A DNA stretch of 9,063 nucleotides from an uncultured Anaerolineaceae bacterium (GTDB lineage Bacteria > Chloroflexota > Anaerolineae > Anaerolineales > Anaerolineaceae). Location of the stretch: assembly GCA_937897615.1 (NCBI GenBank), contig CALCNO010000083.1, positions 1 to 9,063 on the forward strand, written 5' to 3'. The translations under genes and the position numbers were made by a program. Position 1 is the first letter of the stretch. Each line of letters begins with the position of its first letter. Below are positions 5,589 to 9,063 of this stretch, one piece after another. A model generated the notes under the pieces. It searched no databases. It was not told where the DNA came from and saw only the letters and a list, made by a program, of their open reading frames with translations.

Positions 5589-6942
5589 AAAACTGCGCCT
5601 GCAATTGACGCTCCTCTATTTATTTTCTTCTATTCTGCTGGCGCTGCTGGTGGGCGGGGGCGCTTATACGCTTGTAGCCTATTATTTTCAATCCACCAAC
5701 GATCAGGCGTTGAAAGCCAAAATGGGGGTAACCCTGAGGGAGTTGAATCTCTCCGTTCCGGCAGATTTGCAGGCTGCGATGACTCAGGCCGGGTTCAGTT
5801 ACACTGATCTTTCCGGCGTAATGCCAACAGTTCCTCCACATAATGAGTCTGAGGAAGATTATCAGCGCTATGAATCCGAAGACCAGCATGCTTTTGAGCG
5901 CGCGAGCACGCTGGCAGACATCTACATCCTTCCGCTAACGCTCAACGGCTCTCTGGTGACCGGGATGGCAAATGCTTCAACGAGCTTCCCGGTAAACCTG
6001 GAGGCGATCACTGCCGCGCGGCAAAGCGGATACGATTTTCGCACTTTTACCAATGCCAATGGCATTCCTGTTCGCCTGTTCACTTATGTCACAGAAACAT
6101 CGGGAGCGATTCAGGCTTTTCAGGCAGGCAGGTTTCTTTCCTCTCAGGAAAACGTGCTGCAAGAGATCATGCAAACGATGGCCTTTGCCGGGGGCGTCAT
6201 AACGCTGCTCTTTGGGCTGGCCTCGTGGATTCTGGCTGGCAGGACGATCAAACCATCGCAAGCGGCGTTCGACAAGCAGCAAACCTTTGTAGCCAACGCC
6301 AGCCACGAACTGCGCACGCCGCTTACGCTCATCCGCGCGGGAGTGGAACTGAGCCTGCGCAAAGCCACTGATCCTGGCCAGCGCGAACTTCTGGCTGATG
6401 CACTGGTTGACGCAGATTACATGAAGAAGCTCATTGAGGAGCTTTTGCTTTTGTCCCGCCTGGACGCGCAATCGTTAAAGCTGGAAATTGCGCCTGTGCA
6501 GCTGGGTCAGTTCCTCCCTGAGATTGTGCGCAAGATCGGCCACGTGGCAGAAGCCCAGCAGATCCGAATTGAAACCTCCGCTTCCCCTGTGGCGGTACTG
6601 GCAGACGCCGCAAGATTGAAACAGGTGCTGCTGATCGTGTTTGACAACGCCCTGCGCAACTCGCCGAATGGCAGCAGCATCGAGGTTGTGGCGCGGCGAG
6701 AGCATTCCCGTGGCATTATACAGATCACCGACCACGGCCAGGGGGTCAAAAAAAAAGATCTTGAGAAGGTGTTTGACCGCTTTTACAAGGTAGAAAATAG
6801 CTCCAGCCAGGAGTATCGCGGCAGCGGCCTGGGGCTTTCCATTGCACGCAGCCTGATTGCGGCCCAAAACGGCTCCATCACGCTTGCCAGCGAGGCCGGG
6901 CAATGGACTTGTGTGACGATCTCGCTCCCGCTGGCGGGGTGA
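5581..6942 (+). CDS. Sensor histidine kinase, two TM segments, no evident HAMP domain
   Basis: A 453-residue membrane kinase paired with the regulator just upstream. TM1 is at about residues 8-35 and TM2 at about 199-219, enclosing a roughly 160-residue extracytoplasmic sensor region that I cannot assign to a known fold. The HisKA segment ASHELRTPLTLI carries the phospho-acceptor His242. The catalytic domain shows the N box (VFDNALRNSP, Asn356), the G1 box (DHGQGV, Asp384), the F box (VFDRFYKVE) and the G2 box (GSGLGLSIA). Only about 20 residues (GRTIKPSQAAFDKQQTFVAN) separate TM2 from the H box, so a full HAMP linker is absent. This resembles CiaH-like kinases. A run of nine A (6748-6756) encodes Lys390-392 between the G1 and F boxes. 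The ATG at 5581 overlaps the regulator stop, with GGAAG 6 nt upstream, so the two are translationally coupled. Confidence 0.96.
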   Translation: MLKKLRLQLTLLYLFSSILLALLVGGGAYTLVAYYFQSTNDQALKAKMGVTLRELNLSVPADLQAAMTQAGFSYTDLSGVMPTVPPHNESEEDYQRYESEDQHAFERASTLADIYILPLTLNGSLVTGMANASTSFPVNLEAITAARQSGYDFRTFTNANGIPVRLFTYVTETSGAIQAFQAGRFLSSQENVLQEIMQTMAFAGGVITLLFGLASWILAGRTIKPSQAAFDKQQTFVANASHELRTPLTLIRAGVELSLRKATDPGQRELLADALVDADYMKKLIEELLLLSRLDAQSLKLEIAPVQLGQFLPEIVRKIGHVAEAQQIRIETSASPVAVLADAARLKQVLLIVFDNALRNSPNGSSIEVVARREHSRGIIQITDHGQGVKKKDLEKVFDRFYKVENSSSQEYRGSGLGLSIARSLIAAQNGSITLASEAGQWTCVTISLPLAG

Positions 6943-6953
6943 GTTGCACACAT

Positions 6954-6982
6954 TTGGCGGAATTTGCGTATACAGATATATA
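6954..6982 (+). promoter_or_regulatory. Weak candidate promoter for the GIN-like gene
   Basis: TTGGCG (6954-6959) and TATATA (6977-6982) lie 17 bp apart, each matching the consensus at four of six positions, in the AT-rich gap after the kinase stop. A start at about 6989 would give a short leader containing GGGAG at 6993-6997. Read-through from the kinase gene is equally possible because no terminator separates them. Confidence 0.3.
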
Positions 6983-6992
6983 TTGATATTTT

Positions 6993-6997
6993 GGGAG
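6993..6997 (+). promoter_or_regulatory. Ribosome binding site deciding the GIN-like start
   Basis: GGGAG lies 6 nt before ATG 7004. This favours 7004 over the in-frame TTG at 6944, which would add an unconvincing 20-residue extension. Confidence 0.75.
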
Positions 6998-7003
6998 ATA
7001 AAA

Positions 7004-7669
7004 ATGGACAACTCATCAGTGCAGGAAGAAGTAATTGCGGTCAGTGGTTTTAGCGGCATCAACTTTAAGGCGGTAGGCAAGATCATGCTCAGCCAGGGAG
7101 AGAGCGAAAGCCTGACGATCCAGGCAGACCCGGAAGTACGCGAGCGCATTCACACCGAGGTGAAGGATGGCGTCTTGCACATCACCCAGGAAACCGACTG
7201 GAAAGACTGGACCGGCTTCCGCCTGATTGACAAGGGTATGGTGACTTTCCATGTGGTGATGAAAGAGATTAACTCGCTCAAGATCGCCGGCGTGGGCAGT
7301 GTTGACTGTGCTGAGATCAACACCGACGCCCTGTCGCTCACCATCTCCGGACCGGGCACACTGACGATCGGTACGGTGAAGGCGAACACGCTGAACGTGG
7401 AAATCTCCGGGGTTGGCTCGGTGGACATTGCCGGTTCCTGTGTGGAGCAGAACCTGATGCTCAGCGGCGCGGGCAACTACCAGGGCGCGCGCATGGAATC
7501 TGCCCGTACCACCGCCAAACTCAGCGGTGTGGGCAATGCACGCCTGTGGGCCAACGAAACGATGGATGCGACCATCAGTGGCGTTGGCGGGATCGAATAC
7601 TATGGTGAAGCCAAGGTGACCCAAAGAGTTTCCGGCCTGGGTGTGATAAAATACCTCGGAGCGAGATAA
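7004..7669 (+). CDS. GIN-like / DUF2807 beta-repeat protein without signal peptide
   Basis: A 221-residue protein of the 'head GIN domain' type, a family annotated as putative adhesin-like beta-repeat proteins. After an N-terminal part (EVIAVSGFSGINFKAVGKIMLSQGE, then ADPEVRERIHTEVKDGVLHIT) there are seven S/A-G-x-G turns. They are at residues 95-98, 115-118, 135-138, 154-157, 174-177, 192-195 and 210-213, a period of 18-20 residues as in a right-handed beta helix. Most members I know of are exported. Here the start supported by GGGAG (ATG 7004, MDNSSVQ) gives no signal peptide or membrane anchor, so it may be cytoplasmic or use another route. It lies 61 nt after the kinase gene and 30 nt before the ECF S gene, same strand, no terminator between. 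Its molecular role is unknown. Confidence 0.85.
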   Translation: MDNSSVQEEVIAVSGFSGINFKAVGKIMLSQGESESLTIQADPEVRERIHTEVKDGVLHITQETDWKDWTGFRLIDKGMVTFHVVMKEINSLKIAGVGSVDCAEINTDALSLTISGPGTLTIGTVKANTLNVEISGVGSVDIAGSCVEQNLMLSGAGNYQGARMESARTTAKLSGVGNARLWANETMDATISGVGGIEYYGEAKVTQRVSGLGVIKYLGAR

Positions 7670-7688
7670 ACCATAGCCTTCTCGCCTG

Positions 7689-7693
7689 AGGAG
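7689..7693 (+). promoter_or_regulatory. Ribosome binding site deciding the ECF S-component start
   Basis: AGGAG lies 6 nt before ATG 7700. This favours 7700 over the in-frame TTG at 7694, which directly abuts the motif. Confidence 0.75.
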
Positions 7694-7699
7694 TTGGGT

Positions 7700-8290
7700 A
7701 TGCCACAAAGCAGAACGCGCAAGATCGTTGTTACCGCAGTATTATCTGCCATCACAATTGTTCTCGGTTTGCTGCCCTTCGGCGGCTATATTCCGTTTGC
7801 CGGTATCTCCATCACCATCCTGGCGATCCCTGTCATCATCGGGGCGATCCTGGAAGGCCCCATCGTTGGCGCTGGAATTGGCCTGCTCTTTGGCCTGACC
7901 TCGCTTTACCAGGCGGCAACGGCTCCCAAAAGCCCATTGGATCCCCTGTTCGTGAATCCGCTGCTTTCCGTGCTGCCGCGTATGCTCATTGGCCCGGTGG
8001 CCTGGCTGGTGTGGACGGCGCTGAAAAAATGGAAAGTGTTTGGCCTGCTGGCAGCCGGTTTTCTGGGTAGTTACGCCAACACGGCATTTGTGCTGGGCAT
8101 GTTTGGCCTGCTCTTTGCCAAAGACTCGCGTGTGATCGAAGTGTTGGGTGAGAAAGTATGGAAAGCCATCGGCGGCATTGCCCTGGCCTCCGGCGCGCCT
8201 GAAGCAGCCGTGGCTGCGGTGGTGGTGCTGATCGTTACTGCCAGTTATCTGGAATTTTCCATCGGCAAGAAAAAAGGCGCCGACCTGTAA
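7700..8290 (+). CDS. ECF transporter S component (substrate-binding membrane subunit), substrate unknown
   Basis: A 196-residue hydrophobic protein with about five or six membrane segments. The N-terminal RTRKIVVTAVLSAITIVLGLLP, the block ISITILAIPVIIGAILEGPIVGAGIGLLFGL, the motif DPLFVNPLLSVLPRMLIGP and the late GSYANTAFVLGMFGLLF helix are those of the large S-component family that includes folate, pantothenate and riboflavin carriers. The sequence does not let me choose a ligand. No vitamin riboswitch fits in the 30 nt before it. It would work with an EcfT and two ATPases to import a vitamin or related cofactor. An EcfT gene converges on it from the other strand. It follows the GIN-like gene closely and may share its transcript. 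Confidence 0.9.
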   Translation: MPQSRTRKIVVTAVLSAITIVLGLLPFGGYIPFAGISITILAIPVIIGAILEGPIVGAGIGLLFGLTSLYQAATAPKSPLDPLFVNPLLSVLPRMLIGPVAWLVWTALKKWKVFGLLAAGFLGSYANTAFVLGMFGLLFAKDSRVIEVLGEKVWKAIGGIALASGAPEAAVAAVVVLIVTASYLEFSIGKKKGADL

Positions 8291-8311
8291 TTCTTCTGGT
8301 TTTACGAATTG

Positions 8312-8349
8312 AATCGTCTCACACGTAGAGGATCACGAGTGAGACGATT
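8312..8349. terminator. 11-bp perfect inverted repeat between converging ECF genes, possible shared transcription stop
   Basis: AATCGTCTCAC (8312-8322) and GTGAGACGATT (8339-8349) are exact reverse complements around a 16-nt loop. The hairpin begins 22 nt after the S-component stop and overlaps the last codons and TGA of the EcfT gene. Neither side has a clear T-run, so it is not a textbook intrinsic terminator. Its position between two converging genes suggests a bidirectional stop or 3'-end stabiliser. Confidence 0.4.
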
Positions 8350-9063
8350 AAGTTTAATGCCACCAGTACCCAATCTTTTGTGCTGAATTTCATCTCCACC
8401 AGGCTGGTGCGATGGTCCAGGTAGCCGTAGGCGCGCGCGTCCATTGCCAGCGCCAGGTTCTCGGTGCGGCGCAGGCTGATGACAAAGAGCGGCACAATCA
8501 GCGGGAAGAGCTGGCGCACACGGCTGACCAGGCCGCCCTTGCGGCTGCCCCATTCGGCGCCGCGTGAGGCCTGTGCCTTGGCAATGCGCTCGGCGGTTTG
8601 CGCCAGCATGGGCACAAAGCGCAGCGTAATCTGCAGCACCATCACCAGGTCCATGGTGTGAATACCGAGTTTATTTAGCGGGCTGAGCAGGCGCGATACC
8701 CCCTGGATCAATTCTGAGGTGGAGATGCAGAAGGAGGCCAGCCCCAACGTCAGGATGAGCGCGCAGAAGCGCAGCAGCAAAATGCCGCCGGCAATCAACC
8801 CGCTGGGGGTCATATGCAGGAACCAGAGAGAAAAGAGCAGCTGCGGGTCGTTTTTAGAAGAATAGAAAAAGGCCTGAATGAGTGCGAAGAAGAGCAGGAA
8901 AGGTAGCGGCACCAGAACCGACTTGAGGGCGAACTTGAGGTTGATCTTTGCCAGCAGGGTGAGCAGCAAAACGACGAACAGACCGATCCCCAACCCCAGC
9001 AGGGACTGGCTGAAGGTGAGCCCAAGCAGGAGCACCATGAAGATGAATATTTTGGCGCGCGGG
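8319..9063 (-). CDS. ecfT: ECF transporter T component (EcfT), 5' end beyond the window
   Basis: The membrane coupling subunit of an energy-coupling factor transporter, which joins the ATPases to S components. Two arginine-containing coupling motifs are visible in the last third: AQASRGAE and AMDARAYG. They flank a segment with SRVRQLFPLIVPLFVISLRR, as in canonical EcfT. Several membrane helices precede them and one follows. The reading frame stays open upstream of the ATG at 9038. Codons 9062-9039 read PRAKIFIF, and PRxK is the usual EcfT N-terminal signature, so ATG 9038 is probably internal and the true start lies just past 9063. The gene converges on the S-component gene with only 28 bp between stops. 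The ATPase genes are expected upstream on the same strand, outside the window. Confidence 0.93.
   Translation of the reverse strand, partial: PRAKIFIFMVLLLGLTFSQSLLGLGIGLFVVLLLTLLAKINLKFALKSVLVPLPFLLFFALIQAFFYSSKNDPQLLFSLWFLHMTPSGLIAGGILLLRFCALILTLGLASFCISTSELIQGVSRLLSPLNKLGIHTMDLVMVLQITLRFVPMLAQTAERIAKAQASRGAEWGSRKGGLVSRVRQLFPLIVPLFVISLRRTENLALAMDARAYGYLDHRTSLVEMKFSTKDWVLVALNLIVSLVILYV

Noticed and set aside
6475..7149. 224-codon minus-strand frame crossing the kinase end and the gap to the GIN-like gene
   Set aside because: It overlaps the N, G1, F and G2 boxes of the kinase on the other strand and shows no domain of its own.
7670..7699. Possible riboswitch ahead of the ECF S component
   Set aside because: Only 30 nt separate the two genes, too short for known vitamin riboswitches, and no conserved core is seen.
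7016..7708. 230-codon minus-strand frame antisense to the GIN-like gene
   Set aside because: The plus-strand protein has regular SGxG repeats and a good ribosome site. The antisense product is composition-biased with no known motif.

Overview
The window looks like ordinary chromosome from a bacterium of moderate GC content. The best guess is phylum Chloroflexota (class Anaerolineae). This rests on the resemblance of the M3 peptidase, the ferric-reductase-like protein, the ApbE protein and the ECF S component to proteins of that group as I remember them, and no database search was possible. I see no insertion sequence, phage gene or CRISPR array.

Layout. (1) Positions 1-57, minus strand: a tRNA-Gly(TCC) cut by the window edge. 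(2) Positions 132-1940, minus: a complete M3-family oligoendopeptidase with its own terminator and promoter. (3) Positions 2017-4757, minus: a tight four-gene run. In transcription order it encodes a membrane-anchored PepSY-like protein, a small one-TM Ser/Thr/Pro-rich protein, an ApbE-type FAD:protein FMN transferase and a ferric-reductase-like multi-TM protein. It ends in a strong hairpin terminator directly after the last stop codon. (4) Positions 4758-4904: a divergent control region holding an 8-bp direct repeat at 11-bp pitch, an inverted copy of the same motif and a second 10-bp inverted repeat. (5) Positions 4905-6942, plus: an OmpR/PhoB-type response regulator overlapping its histidine kinase. 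(6) Positions 7004-8290, plus: a beta-repeat (GIN-like/DUF2807) protein without an evident signal peptide, then an ECF transporter S component. (7) Positions 8319-9063, minus: the ECF transporter T component, converging on the S component and running off the window at its 5' end.

How it may work together (inference). Genes 3 to 5 look like one unit: a two-component system divergently placed beside a membrane redox module in which a predicted b-type-heme membrane protein is encoded with a flavinylating enzyme. The repeated motif between the two arms is a plausible binding site for the regulator, which could then control both itself and the redox operon. No protein in the window carries a canonical FMN-attachment motif, so the substrate of the ApbE enzyme is an open question. 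The ECF S and T proteins would form a vitamin or cofactor uptake system. Its ATPases are not in the window and probably lie beyond position 9063.
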